From the NCBI GenBank assembly GCA_022478985.1, contig JAKSZP010017434.1, positions 1-64,000 on the forward strand: 64,000 bases of DNA, given 5' to 3'. Numbering within the stretch: the stretch's first letter is position 1; every line of letters begins with the position of its first letter. Below, piece by piece: positions 53,900 to 63,980 of this stretch. The DNA comes from Massospora cicadina. Lineage: Eukaryota > Entomophthoromycota > Entomophthoromycetes > Entomophthorales > Entomophthoraceae. Made by a program: the position numbers and the translations under genes. The notes beneath the pieces are model-generated. The model was not told the DNA's origin and ran no database searches. It saw nothing but the letters and a program-made list of their open reading frames with translations.

Positions 53900-55630
53900 G
53901 GCATATGGCTTTGGTTGGTCTGGGGACTCTTCTTCCGCCGCTGACTTAGCTTGAGCTCATGTCACTACGTTTACTCCTCCATCTGGCTGTTGATATAAAA
54001 GTCCATCATCGTAATGAGGTACTTCTGCAGAATATACTACTATTGATTCAGGGACGTTTTGGGGTGGTATTGCGGAGGTAGAGGGTCCCATCTCTACTCC
54101 ACTCCATCTTTTCCCTGATAGTATTGATATTGGTTTACGTAGTTCACACGGCGGTTATGGCATAATTTTACCAAATAACCAGGGCGGCCGCATTCATAGC
54201 AGTTAACCCCATAAGAGCCACGTCCCTGATTGTCATAAGAGAGTCCAGATCGGAAAGTTTGGGGTCACTCAGAGTAACCAGGCCCAGGTCAGTAAGTGAT
54301 TGTTGACATTCGGCATAGCTAGGTCCTGGTTGGTAGCTGGGTTGCTGATGGTTCTTGTGACCAGCCCATTGACACTGATCGAACTGTTGAGTATAATTTG
54401 GCCGAGGACAAGGCCAGAGTTATAGAAAGGCCAAGGATTGCTAAATGGAGCTGGGGTCAGAAGAGAGTATTCTCCTGAAGAAGAGGGTGCAGTAGCAGCA
54501 GTAGCCTTCCATTCCATATTTGGCAGCAGGAAGTTAGGGGATATGCGACGCAAAAACTGTACAATCTTGAGCAAAGGTACGTTGTCATCCAGAAGCGGCA
54601 AAATAACATTGTGAAGCTCTCAATATGGCTTCACTGCAGAGGTCATGTTGATGCACATGTCGGCTTCCACTAAGTACCCTTCCCCAATCAGCACATGGGC
54701 TTCCATTGTAAATCGATCATCAAACTCCAGGAGAGTTTTGTTTTGACAGAGTCCAACTGTCAAGAATTCTGCTTTCCGCTGTGACATCTTTGAGGTACTC
54801 CCAAACAGGCGAAGTATGGTATCCTTCACATCCTTATAGGTGACAGAGCTACTTGGGAGGTAACAGGTGACTTGATTGGCACTCCCAACATACAAGGCAG
54901 ATATCAACAATTTAGCCTTCTATCTATCAGATGCACCTTCCGATGCAAATTCAAACCATTTGAAGAAACCATGAATGTTCCCGTTTTGATCAAATGGAGG
55001 CAGTTTTTTGATATTAACCTCCTCATCTCGTTCATAGTTTTTTGGCCCATGCTGAGAATGGGTCAGGATCCAAAAGCAGTTTTGCGATGAGAAGCTGGAC
55101 CAGTGGGATTTGGGATGTCCGCCACTTCAGAGGTGGCGTGACCTTCTGCCATGGGAGGCACCGCCATTACTTGAGGAAATTGGTGCTCCAACTTGTAGTT
55201 GTATCCCGTACTACCATCCTGGGTGTAGTAGCACCAGCCAGCATCATATTATTACTCGTATGACGCCCCCTCTTGATGGTCACCCTCCTCCCAGTGAGAG
55301 GACTGAGAAGCGCTAGTCAATTTTTGCTCTGCATGCTGAAGCCGTTTGGTAGTATCATCCAACCAGTTGGTGAGTTCCTTGTTTTGTTGTACCAAAATAT
55401 GCATTTGGTTAAACGTGCTATCAAGCTGGTGCATGACAGCGTTTCGTTCTTGGAGGAGCTCATCCTGTTTTTTGAGCACCGCATATAAGGTAAGTTTGAG
55501 TTCCTCATACCTGGCTGGTGCAGTGTTTTGTGAAGATTCCCCTTTAACACAAGCTGTGTAAGCCATGGCTGGAGACTGGATTCTCATATAGTACTTAGTG
55601 GTTGATCATTGGGCCCTCTGTAGTGAGCAC
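53900..55630 (-). pseudogene. Gag remnant of element B with CCHC knuckle
   Basis: The N-terminal piece 55252-55587 is a Glu/Gln/Lys/Leu-rich coiled coil (LYAVLKKQDELLQERNAVMH and onwards). The capsid-like piece 54620-54910 reads SALYVGSANQVTCYLPSSSV and further FGSTSKMSQRKAEFLTVGL. The zinc knuckle at 54160-54201 reads CYECGRPGYLVKLC, with the expected His changed to Tyr, a single C-to-T change. Stops and shifts separate the pieces. Confidence 0.75.
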
Positions 55631-55632
55631 CA
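55613..55632 (-). promoter_or_regulatory. Primer-binding site of element B
   Basis: TGGTGCTCACTACAGAGGGC on the minus strand, one base inside the 5' LTR. Confidence 0.65.
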
Positions 55633-55633
55633 C

Positions 55634-56195
55634 TGTTATAAAATTGGATGGTATCATTAAGATCCGCCATATTGTTCATACAGGCCAAACCCACTGAACA
55701 ACAGACAGGTGATGTGGGGATCATCAATCCTTCAGACTCACTTGAAATTTACTAAAAATAGGTACAATTGCCCCAATCGAATCTTTTAATTATTATAATA
55801 ATTACAGTGACCTTTCACTGTCCCGCTCTCTCTTCAACTTTAACAACTTTCTTCTCTCAATCGCTCATCTCGCTTATATACAGCGGCTTCAGGAAATACT
55901 GTTCTCATTGCCTGGGCTGTTCTATTCTACCGATTCTCCTCAACTTTGGATTGTTATTCTTTAATCCTCCAACGCCATAATTGTAGGCGATTAACTTCAA
56001 ATCTATCAAATGTTGACATCGCCTTATTACCTTATCACCTCATTTAGAGGCGATTTAATAATAACCTGTTATATCCCAATATTGCCTCATCTCCAGGCAC
56101 TCAAAGAATTGTAATTGATATCATGTAAGGCGGATTCTTCCTAATCTGCCCTAGCTGTCCCATGATTATTGTCCTGTCATATCAGAATTACAACA
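55634..56195 (-). repeat. 5' LTR of element B
   Basis: Partner of 49631-50192, same length. Starts TGTTATAAAAT, ends TACAACA. Confidence 0.9.
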
Positions 56196-56780
56196 AAAGG
56201 TATTGGATACAGATCAGGCTCAGTGACCATGTTCAGACGTTGGAAATCCATGCGTGGGTATAGTTTACCTCTCGCTTTTGGCACCAGTAGTACTGGAGAT
56301 ACAACTTGTGATCTAGAAGGCTCAATCATACCTTTGTCCAACATTGATTTCACATGTATTACAATGCCCATTTTGCTCATAGGTTAAGAGGGTATACCAG
56401 ACATCCCCAGGGAAGCTCCAACCCTTCCTTAAACTGGAATGAAAACGCAAAAGAACCAGTAGGGGAAAAAGGCGAGTTCCCAATAGGACCAAATACACCC
56501 ACAAAGTCACTATATTCGGCCAGTAACTCTACCCCATGCATTCCACCCATATTTCTGAGTCTATTTAGAACATCACTTTCAACCTCCATCTTCCACCTCA
56601 TCTGAGGCCCCGTCTGAGAATTTAAAGTAATTGTATTAAATGGCAGATCAACTGGGGCCAGAGCTAATGCCACCACCGCATCCCCAATACCACAGGATGG
56701 GCCAGATTTCTGATTGCAAAGAAACCCTCTTTGAACCAAAATGGGCTCTGCCAAACAACTAATCAAGGCACCAAATGCCA
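56196..56780 (-). pseudogene. Protease-RT linker and start of reverse transcriptase of element C
   Basis: On the minus strand this precedes the B insertion. The frame 56377-56781 contains LAEYSDFVGVFGP, the usual linker before RT. The frame 56177-56380 reads GMIEPSRSQVVSPVLLVPKA, then DFQRLNMVTEPDLYPIPF, the finger blocks of RT; DYRxLN has become DFQRLN. RT resumes at 49630. Confidence 0.8.
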
Positions 56781-56941
56781 TAGTGAGCCCTCCTCAACAC
56801 GTTGGCAAACACCACCTCAGGTTCCTTCTGCATTTCAAACTTCAAACTTTCTGCCAGGGCGAATTCTACATAGTTTTCCTTGTCTCCTGTATCCACCAGG
56901 GCCAACACCCTCTCCATCTGAACTTGCAAATATAACTTCAC
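56759..56941 (-). pseudogene. Protease of element C
   Basis: A 60-codon minus-strand frame with VLALVDTGDKENYVEFALAE, catalytic DTG intact, position G-A-x changed to G-D-K. Confidence 0.65.
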
Positions 56942-57915
56942 TGGATTAAATAATTGAGGATAAAGTGAAGAAGTAGATTTAATGTTTTAAGCATTCTCAG
57001 ATTGCATATACGCAGGTAAGGTTGGTTTGGTACCATTATTCTTCCCATGTCACTGGCCTCCTGTTCTCCCCAACTCCTCAACGTTTCCATGAAGGAACCT
57101 CCATGGATTATTTCCAAAATTTCTGAGCGATCCCTGCACGCCTCCTTGACCTCTATGAGAAACTGCAGGTAACTGGCCCCTTCCTGAAGACAAAGAATCC
57201 TCCCGCCAGTTTTTTGACAAGGCCAATTTTTTCTCATCTGTACCGCCTTCACATTTTCCTCAGCCAGCATACTCTAAGCTTTTGGCAGCGGCCAAAACTG
57301 CCAATATATCTGCCTGCAGCCCCTGTCAGAACATTCACAATGATTGTGAATCTGATACTCATGCTGCTTTTGCTAAAGGTCAAAATATACGCCAATACTC
57401 TCCAACTGATCCTCGACCCTGACTCACTGTCAGAAAAGCTTACCATGCCTCATACTGCACCTCATCAGGCAGGCGGCACAGTCAATTTAATTGACACACT
57501 CATCCATGAAACCTGGAAGGCGACCTTGCTCCTCAATCAGTTCTTGCACCCACCACTCCAGGTCTGATGGTAATGCCTCCACAATTTACACAATCTGCAG
57601 AAAAAAGGGGTCTCTCCTCATATCACTTGAGCCAACCGCGCCTGAAAACAAACTTGTGACACCACCTGATGAATCCTATCCAAAACTTCCATGGGCAATG
57701 CTTCCCGCCCTTTTGGAGCTTTAGATAATCCATGGCTCTCCTCCACCTCCAGGGTCTTGTGCCACATACCTAATCACCTCTCTTTTTGCAAATGTCAATA
57801 GGAAACCACCATCACTACTGTAAAACATGGCTATACCATTCCTTCCCTCCTGGGGCCACCGCCTCTTCTTGGGGCCCCCACAAGACTGACAAAAATGTAT
57901 TTGAGTTACATTTAA
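56942..57915 (-). pseudogene. Gag remnant of element C
   Basis: The piece 57721-57948 begins just inside or across the LTR end and contains HFCQSCGGPKKRRWPQEGRN, which has a C-x2-C pair followed by a basic run. The pieces 57249-57446 and 56938-57270 follow. No full zinc knuckle is seen, and the capsid region is too broken to place. Confidence 0.5.
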
Positions 57916-58597
57916 TATAACGGGCGGGTTTGCGCCAATATGCCACAAAAGAATTTAGTAGTAAGAGTCATGTTGCTGACCATACTAGGGACAGGCCCAC
58001 AAAAGCCCATCCCCAAACCCTCCCATCATGCCTCATCATTGCCATGTATTCCCGCGTCACTGTTCCCACGATGCTGCAAATCAACAGCAGGGTCTGGCTC
58101 CATGAGATGGTTGAGAATGATGCCAACTCTATGCCAAGCTCACTAGTTGAGCTCATCACTTTGATCTGATAATATAATTAAATAAAATAGTACTTTAGGA
58201 TTGCAAGCGATTTTATCAATTTTCCTGGTTTTTCTTAGAAGACGCAACTGGCCATTCAGGCCCCAACTATCCCATGATAAATAGCACTCTGCTAATTTTG
58301 TAATAAGCTCCCTCCTATGCTAGGATCTCTTGAACACCATCCAGCACGTTAATTGTTAAGACTCCACATCCCACTGGATCATCATCCACGCCATTTTTAA
58401 GCCTGATGCCATATTTTCTCAGATGCATCTCAGTAGGGGAACGTCAAATCTCTCACCCTCAATCATATGTCTCCCCATCTGACTCACCACCAACTCTGAC
58501 TTCCTCAAATTCGAGGCCCTACTAATGAAGCAATATTAGGATTGAGTGCCGCCTGATCCAAAGCAATGTACAGATCAGGTGCCTCTGATCTGTTACA
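57916..58597 (-). repeat. 5' LTR of element C
   Basis: Partner of 46440-47085. The first dinucleotide is TA, mutated from TG. Ends GTTACA. It carries an extra short stretch near 58560 (CAAAGCAATGTACAGATCAG) that looks like a local duplication of neighbouring bases. Confidence 0.9.
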
Positions 58598-58633
58598 CTT
58601 GGGTAGGGTAAAGCTCAATGATATCTGCAACTG

Positions 58634-59230
58634 CTAATAAAGCCTCCCTGATATCCCATATAAATTTAAATGTGCACTAAAAAGAAGAGAGATGCATCGC
58701 CAAGGAGGTATGAGATGCCAGCCAGCCAAGATAGTTGCAATTGCCTCATCAAGAGTGAGAAAATGGGCAAGCAACAAAAGTTGAGCTTTGATATAGAAGC
58801 ACTCAACAAAAGAGATGGTCAACTCTCCCTCTTGCATTTTAAGGCACATAAAGGACTGTTTTTGCACTAGAAATTTTTTAAAGCCAAATTCATCAAGCAG
58901 CACTTGCTTAACTTCTGCCCAAGTGTTGAGATTGCCCATGGATGGGACCATTCTTTCTTGGGCTCTTTGATTTAAGCAAGGAAGAATATACTGTATTTTT
59001 TGCTGGTCAGTTGCTCCTTTCATGCAGATTTATAAATATAATGGAAGGAGGCAATACTTCCCTCACCAGGTACAAACTTGTCTCACAGAGGGGGTTTTCT
59101 TATAGTTGGGCATATTAGTAAGTGCTGCTTGAGCCATTAAAGGTGATAAAGAGCACTAGCTAGCTGGAGTTCAATTGAGGCTAGCTGAGAGTTTATTTCC
59201 ATTGTTTTAGTGGTTTTTGTGGTGTAATGT
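58634..59230 (-). pseudogene. 5' part of element D gag
   Basis: The 130-codon frame 58634-59023 reads QQKIQYILPCLNQRAQERMV, then WAEVKQVLLDEFG and MQEGELTISFVECFYIKAQL. This is the capsid-like domain of Ty3 Gag: L-x-G-x-A-x-x-W, then a helix with F, then S-[VI]-x-x-[FY]. The element C insertion lies just left. The upstream part to the primer-binding site has stops. Confidence 0.7.
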
Positions 59231-59249
59231 GCCCCTGTTGTGAGCACCA
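59231..59249 (-). promoter_or_regulatory. Primer-binding site of element D
   Basis: TGGTGCTCACAACAGGGGC on the minus strand, two bases inside the 5' LTR. Confidence 0.65.
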
Positions 59250-59251
59250 CT

Positions 59252-60000
59252 TGTTGGATTTTTGGCTTAGAGGGAGGATCGCTGGTGCTTTATGCCTCAA
59301 ATACAAAAACAAATGTGAGGGCTTCTCTCATCACTTGTATGAAAAAATTGAAACAAATAAATAGGAAAAGGGTTTAATTTTATAGTTTTTTACTAAGCGC
59401 CACAAAGGTGTAAAAGAGAGTATCTGCTTTATAAATTACTAAAGGTATTTAAAACGTTGAAGCTCAACGTTTGTATGGCTTGGGAATTTCCAAATTTAGT
59501 AATATGTGGTTCTACACTATCAAAGCTCTGAAAACTCGCTTCCCTTAGGCTGAATGAAAAATGGGGGATTATTTTGGGCAAGATGTACCCATGCGGTAAA
59601 GACTTAATATATTCTAGCCAATCCCATTTTGCTTTAAATATACACCTTGGGGGACCCCTGCCACACTTATAAAAGGGTCTAGTCCCCACGTAGGTGTTTT
59701 AATGGAATTAGATGAGGCTGGGGGTGAACCCTTCGATGAGTGCCCTGGAATAGGCTGTGAGGTCAGAGGAATCTGATTTCCCAACTTGATGCTTTTTGTA
59801 TAATTAGTTTTTGTAAAAGTGTTGCCCCAATTAGCAGGGTTCCACCAAGATTCAGCCAGGGTCTTTTGGCCATGAAAATCATTATTACTATTAAAATGAT
59901 ATCTTCAGTATTGTAGACTTGTAAATTTCCACCATTTTCCCTTTCTGTCCTATTCTGTCCAACATTCTTATCCTAAAGCTTGGAGGGCAAATGACCAACA
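59252..60000 (-). repeat. 5' LTR of element D
   Basis: Partner of 41138-42036, without SINE. Starts TGTTGG, ends CCAACA, followed by the target duplication ATCTT. Confidence 0.9.
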
Positions 60001-60106
60001 ATCTTTCTAATTTCAAGTAAAAAGAAAATTGTTGGGTGTTCAACTATTAAATTTTAAATTTATTGCGGGGAAGGCCGACCATGGGACGGACACTTCTGAA
60101 TATGAC

Positions 60107-60718
60107 TCAGACGAGGCAAAACTTAGTACCAGGGGAGGCACCCCAGAGAAGCGATGCTATCTCTTGTTGCCAGCGGGAACGCCACTTATGGGAAGGGGAG
60201 GGAACGTGTGTAGGGGGCGTAGCCACTATTGAGCACGTGTGGAGAGGGGTCTGATTTGATGAACCAGACTGGGAACCAGGAGGAGACCAGCTGTCAGCGA
60301 CGTGGTGGGAGATATCCAAACATCCACGCTTGAAAGTGATCCACCAAATGAGACCAGAATCTGTGGACAGCTTCAGGGAGGGTGGGGATGGATCCGGCGA
60401 TGGCATCCAAGACAATCGTGTGGATAGTCCACATGGCAATTGCAACCACCAGAGCACGAAGGGAGGGTGGGAGGGGGAGGCCATTGATGAAGCAAACATA
60501 TCTCTTGACAGACTGAAGGGATGTGTTTGATCCTGGCCTAGCAGACGTTGGACTTCGCGCCATATTACTTTAGAGGTGGGGCACTTCTCCAGGCGTTGAA
60601 ACAGCGTTCCATACTGGCCACACACGACACAGGATGAGTGTAAAGCATTAGAGCGCTCAGCTGTACGATACACCCGCCTCAGGCGGCGCCACACATGGGA
60701 GCGGACTTGAGGCTGCAA
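60107..60718 (-). pseudogene. ORF2 C-terminal domain of the LINE
   Basis: A 203-codon open frame. Near its start it reads SSCVVCGQYGTLFQRLEKCP, then SKVIWREVQRLL, which matches the C-terminal motif of L1-like ORF2 proteins (C-x2-C-x(n)-E-x-x-x-H-x-x-x-x-C-x-x-x-x-x-x-W) with the His replaced by Gln. The remainder has the Trp-rich helices typical of this tail. Confidence 0.65.
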
Positions 60719-60933
60719 CAGAGGATGGTGTGCGTATTTCCAAAAGTCTTTTGGGTCTCAGTGGAATAAGGGATGTCCATCATGTCCAGGTAGTCCACCC
60801 TGGATAGGACTTGGGGTCGAATGGGGATCACGCCATCATGGATGGGTAGCCCCTGTACCTCTTGTGTGAACTGAGGAGAGGGGCGGCCTCTTTGGGTTGT
60901 ATGTCCACTAATACGAATTCTCCACTCTGCGCT

Positions 60934-61517
60934 TCACATGGAGAGTAGGATTCGTTTGTAGTGGGTTTTGGTCCCGTGAGGACCTGTGGCTGATGTGTGT
61001 GATGCGAGGTATTTCATCAGGGAGTGGGGGTTTGATGGATTGTTGAGGCCCAAAGTGTGGGAGAAGTTGGAGTGGGCTGCATGGGACCAATGTTGGGAGG
61101 GGAGTGTAGGAGCAGTGACGGCCGCAATCCAGGTGCCCAGGATCTCGGCGGCATGGGCTTTGAAGTCAAGTAAGCCCATGCACCATGATGATGAGGGCCA
61201 AACATGACCTCTAGCCATAATGGTGGAGGGCGGCCTGACCAAAGCCAACCTTGTGGCAAAGCATACAGGGATTTGAAGAAGCCAGGGGAGAAGGGGATGG
61301 CGTGGGCTCCAAACCAGACTTTGGATAGGAGCATAGAGTTGGCAAGAACAACTCTGCCAGTGAGGGTAGTAGGGTGGGCTCTGAGAAAGGCGATTTGCTT
61401 CGTCACGTTGTCCAGTATATGGCACTCCATTACTGCTGACGCGTATCCTCCTGCCTCCAACCACACGCCCAGATGGCGTACCAGTCCTATGTTAGGTCGT
61501 GGCACAAAGGGGAGCAC
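60934..61517 (-). pseudogene. ORF2 thumb region of the LINE
   Basis: The frame 61017-61517 reads YLGVWLEAG-like at its start (here RHLGVWLEAGG), then GRVVLANSMLLSKVWFGAHA, equivalent to the R-x-x-L-x-x-x-x-L-L-x-K-x-W-Y block of LINE RT thumbs, then FLW-like WLWSGRPPP. Left of about 61150 the other frame takes over. Confidence 0.65.
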
Positions 61518-61888
61518 CAGTGGAGCGGTGTGTTTTGAGTTAGTAAGGCGTGGACTTGGGCGAGCAGATGGGCTGGGTTGGGAACTACTTGCTGGGGCCC
61601 AGCAGTTCTGAATTGACCAAGGAGGATAATTTCGGTTTTGGAGGCGTTCAGTGCCGCGTTGCTTACCCGGGAATATTCCTGGATGAGGGCTTCAAGCGCG
61701 CGTGCATCTTTGTTATTAGACACCCCCACCACGCAATCATCTGCAAATGCCATCATCTTGACTGGGGTTTGGCCTGGCACATGGACCCCAGTGAGTTGTG
61801 CATTCACATTTCGCAGTAGTGTGTCAAGGCTGAAGTTGTATAAGAGTGGGCTCAGGGGTCCCCTTGTCGCAGGCCCCTTTGAGGACAA
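61487..61888 (-). pseudogene. ORF2 reverse transcriptase palm, part 2, of the LINE
   Basis: Reads TRGPLSPLLYNFSLDTLLRN, the GDPLSP block, then KMMAFADDCVVGV, the YADD box with Phe in place of Tyr and both Asp kept, then LNASKTEIILLG, the N-x-x-K-[ST]-x block. A frame change separates it from 61954-62475. Confidence 0.85.
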
Positions 61889-61953
61889 ACTACTTTCGTT
61901 AGGAAACCTGGGCCGCGCACTGCCATTGTTGCAGATTCCGTGAGCAGCATCAT

Positions 61954-62475
61954 TCAGTTAATGAAGTGGGGAAATAGGCGGAATTGTTGGAGGCAGGCCC
62001 TAAGGTATTCCCAGTTTACTCTATCATAGGCCTTTTGTTGGTCCAAGAATACAAGTGCCCCAGAGGCTGTGGACTGACACACATTAGCCACAGAGTGCAC
62101 GTTATCCCAAATCGACCTTCTGGGGATGAAACTGAATTGTTCTGGAGAGATGGTGGCAGATGCTACATTCCCTAAATGGTTAACCATGATTTTTGTTAAA
62201 ATTTTGGTGTTTGTGTTTGTTAGAGAAATGGGGCGCCAGTTGGCTAAGTCTAGCCTATCCCCTTTCTTGAAGAGTGTGACTGTAAAGGCCTCATGTCCTC
62301 CTGGTAGGAGGCGCGTTTCCAACAGGCTTTGGTTGAGTGAGGCTAGCAGCAATGGGGATATATATTTAAAATATTTTTTGTAGAACTCATATGGAATGCC
62401 ATCAGGGCCTGGGCATTTTTGGTTTGGCGCACCACAAATGGTAGTCCATAATTCGTTTGGAGTAATTAAATTCAT
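61954..62475 (-). pseudogene. ORF2 reverse transcriptase, part 1, of the LINE
   Basis: A 173-codon frame: KCPGPDGIPYEFYKKYFKYI, then LFKKGDRLDLANWRPISLTN, then PEQFSFIPRRSIWDNVHSV, then LVFLDQQKAYDRVNWEYL. These are RT blocks 0 to 3 of the L1-like group; the first catalytic Asp is in FLDQQKAYD. The frame ends at a stop shortly after. Confidence 0.85.
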
Positions 62476-63020
62476 TATTTTCGGGTATCAGAAAATGGTG
62501 CAGATATGAGCTCTGTCGAGAAATTCCGCCATTTCAGCTGGCTGAATTGGTTCAGCTCGGTATAACTCAGAGTAATATCTTTGCGTTTCAATTGCCACTT
62601 CAGCCGGTGTGTCCACAATAGAATTATCTGATCTTCGCACCTGTGTGCAGGCCACGCTCTGGCGTGGTGCAAAATTTTTTTTGAAGAAGATTGCGGTGCA
62701 CTTGTCACCTTTAGTGATGCGTGTGGTCCTATATTGGACACAAACCCAATGTTTGTGTTGCCTTTCAAGTGCGTTGAGGTGGGCTGCTGCCTCCGCCTAC
62801 TTCTGGCCCCATGCAGGGCTATATCCTGAGGCTGGAATGTTGACTCCAAGTGGGCCAATTCCACCAGCGCACGTGATATAACTGCTGATGTGGCTCGTGA
62901 GCATCTGGATGAGAGATGGCGATGGTGGAGGATGGTGTCTTCTTTGAAAGTTGCCCATGTGGAAATGGGGTCCACGCAAAACGGTGCAACAAACAATTTT
63001 GCCAAAGTTGCCTCTTCCAC
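62475..63020 (-). pseudogene. ORF2 linker between endonuclease and reverse transcriptase of the LINE
   Basis: An open 181-codon frame that lies between the domains. It is rich in basic residues and Gln/Ser and has no motif, as usual for this part of L1-like ORF2. It is in the same frame as the end of the endonuclease (63069-63254) and separated from it by one stop. Confidence 0.7.
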
Positions 63021-63068
63021 CCACGTGGAAAATCCTGGCGACGCAAGCTCTGGGGGGTGGATTTTGCA

Positions 63069-63811
63069 CTAATTTGGGGTCTTTGCAACTGTGATGGGTA
63101 AGTGGTATGTTATTGAGACCAGCTGGTGTTCAGAGAATTCCATTTTCGTTGTTTTGAAGTGGGAGATGTGGGGTTGGAATTTCGCCGGCACTAGAATAAG
63201 GTCAATGCGGGTCATGGACCTTAATTGGCCGTTGTGGACGTGGGGACGAGTCATGTTTTCAAGCAGTGAGGCATGTCATGGCAGCGCATCCATTAACTCA
63301 AAAGGGTGGCTTTTAGAACGCGTAGTTCTACGTGACCCTGTGGGGCGTGGGGTGAGGGCGGCCACCAGTCCGTTGGTGAGGTTAGCCAACAGTTCATGTC
63401 GCCGATTAGGAAAGAATTGGGGGGTAGTGGGAGGGATTTGACTGACGAGAAAAATTCCCGACGCTCTTGTGCACCGTTTGGGGCGTAAATGTTGACAATT
63501 GTGTGTGCAACATCGGCCCATGAGAAGGTGACAACGAGCACTCAGTCATTTAGGAATGTTTCTTAAGATGTAAATTTGAAAAAATTGTTTTTCTGAATTA
63601 GCACCCCACAGTGCTTTGACCAAAAGGATAGGGATGGTAGGAGCATTGTTTTCCAAGCTTCCTTGGAACCTCGAGGACAGTGGGTTTCCTGGATGGCCAG
63701 GATATCCACGGGTAAATTATTTTGTAAAAAACTCAGTTTCCTAGCCCAGGACGGGGAGGCCTTGAGTCTGGCGATATTCAGCATCCCTAGAGTGAAGGTT
63801 TCCCCCATCAC
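63069..63811 (-). pseudogene. ORF2 AP-type endonuclease of the LINE
   Basis: The start ATG is taken at 63811. Motifs in order: LNIARL, equivalent to the N-x-x-x-L start; DILAIQETHC with the catalytic Glu; VNIYAPN; FLIGDMNCWL, equivalent to GDFN with Asp and Asn kept; TRIDLILV, the S-R-I-D block; and EFSEHQLV, where the catalytic SDH is SEH. Two in-frame stops near 63545-63565 and one frame change near 63350. Target-site nicking would be impaired by the SDH change alone. Confidence 0.8.
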
Positions 63812-63980
63812 ACATTAGGTGCGAGGGGTGGGCCCCTGGCCCACCAGCCTCTTCCAGGTCCCCACAGGCTTTCACAGCAGCGTGGGTATTAGCAGCAACG
63901 CTATCAGGGTTTTTGTTAATTTTTTGGAAAGAGTCGCGTTGGCTTTGGCCTTCACTTTTTGTTTTCCCGACGTCAGACAA
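63741..63980 (-). other. Possible ORF1 tail of the LINE
   Basis: A frame upstream of and partly overlapping ORF2, containing ERDSFQ-like and Lys/Gln-rich residues (SQRDSFQKINKNP). ORF1 of L1-like elements would end about here. No zinc knuckle is included, and the right edge cuts it. Low certainty. Confidence 0.25.

Larger units (their letters stand above)
49631..56195 (-). mobile_element. Element B: Ty3-type LTR retrotransposon nested in C
   Basis: LTRs of 562 bp at 49631-50192 and 55634-56195. Flanks AATGT and AAAGG could be a mutated 5-bp duplication (two mismatches). Minus-strand gag, protease, RT, RNase H and integrase are present in order, with primer-binding site 55613-55632 and polypurine tract 50193-50206. 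The youngest of the nested trio by position, and the best preserved of the A/B/D/E clade, but still with stops in every gene. Confidence 0.9.
46440..58597 (-). mobile_element. Element C: chromodomain-bearing Ty3 element nested in D
   Basis: LTRs at 46440-47085 and 57916-58597, flanked by perfect CTTGG duplications (46435-46439 and 58598-58602). Minus-strand gag, protease, RT, RNase H, integrase and chromodomain are present. Element B (49631-56195) interrupts the RT. Without B it would be about 5.6 kb. It landed inside gag of element D. The usual TGGTGCTC primer site is absent next to its 5' LTR. Confidence 0.9.
41138..60000 (-). mobile_element. Element D: Ty3-type LTR retrotransposon, outermost of three nested elements
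   Basis: LTRs at 41138-42036 and 59252-60000, flanked by a perfect 5-bp duplication ATCTT (41133-41137 and 60001-60005). Minus-strand integrase, RNase H, RT and protease lie at 42.2-45.7 kb and the Gag start at 58.6-59.0 kb. The gap between is element C (46440-58597), which landed in gag. Primer-binding site 59231-59249, polypurine tract 42037-42047. The clade is that of A, B and E. Without insertions D would be about 6.6 kb. Confidence 0.9.

Noticed and set aside
61204..61611. Plus-strand ORF of 135 codons
   Set aside because: It lies opposite to the LINE ORF2 thumb region, whose minus-strand motifs are clear. GC-rich DNA gives long antisense frames by chance.
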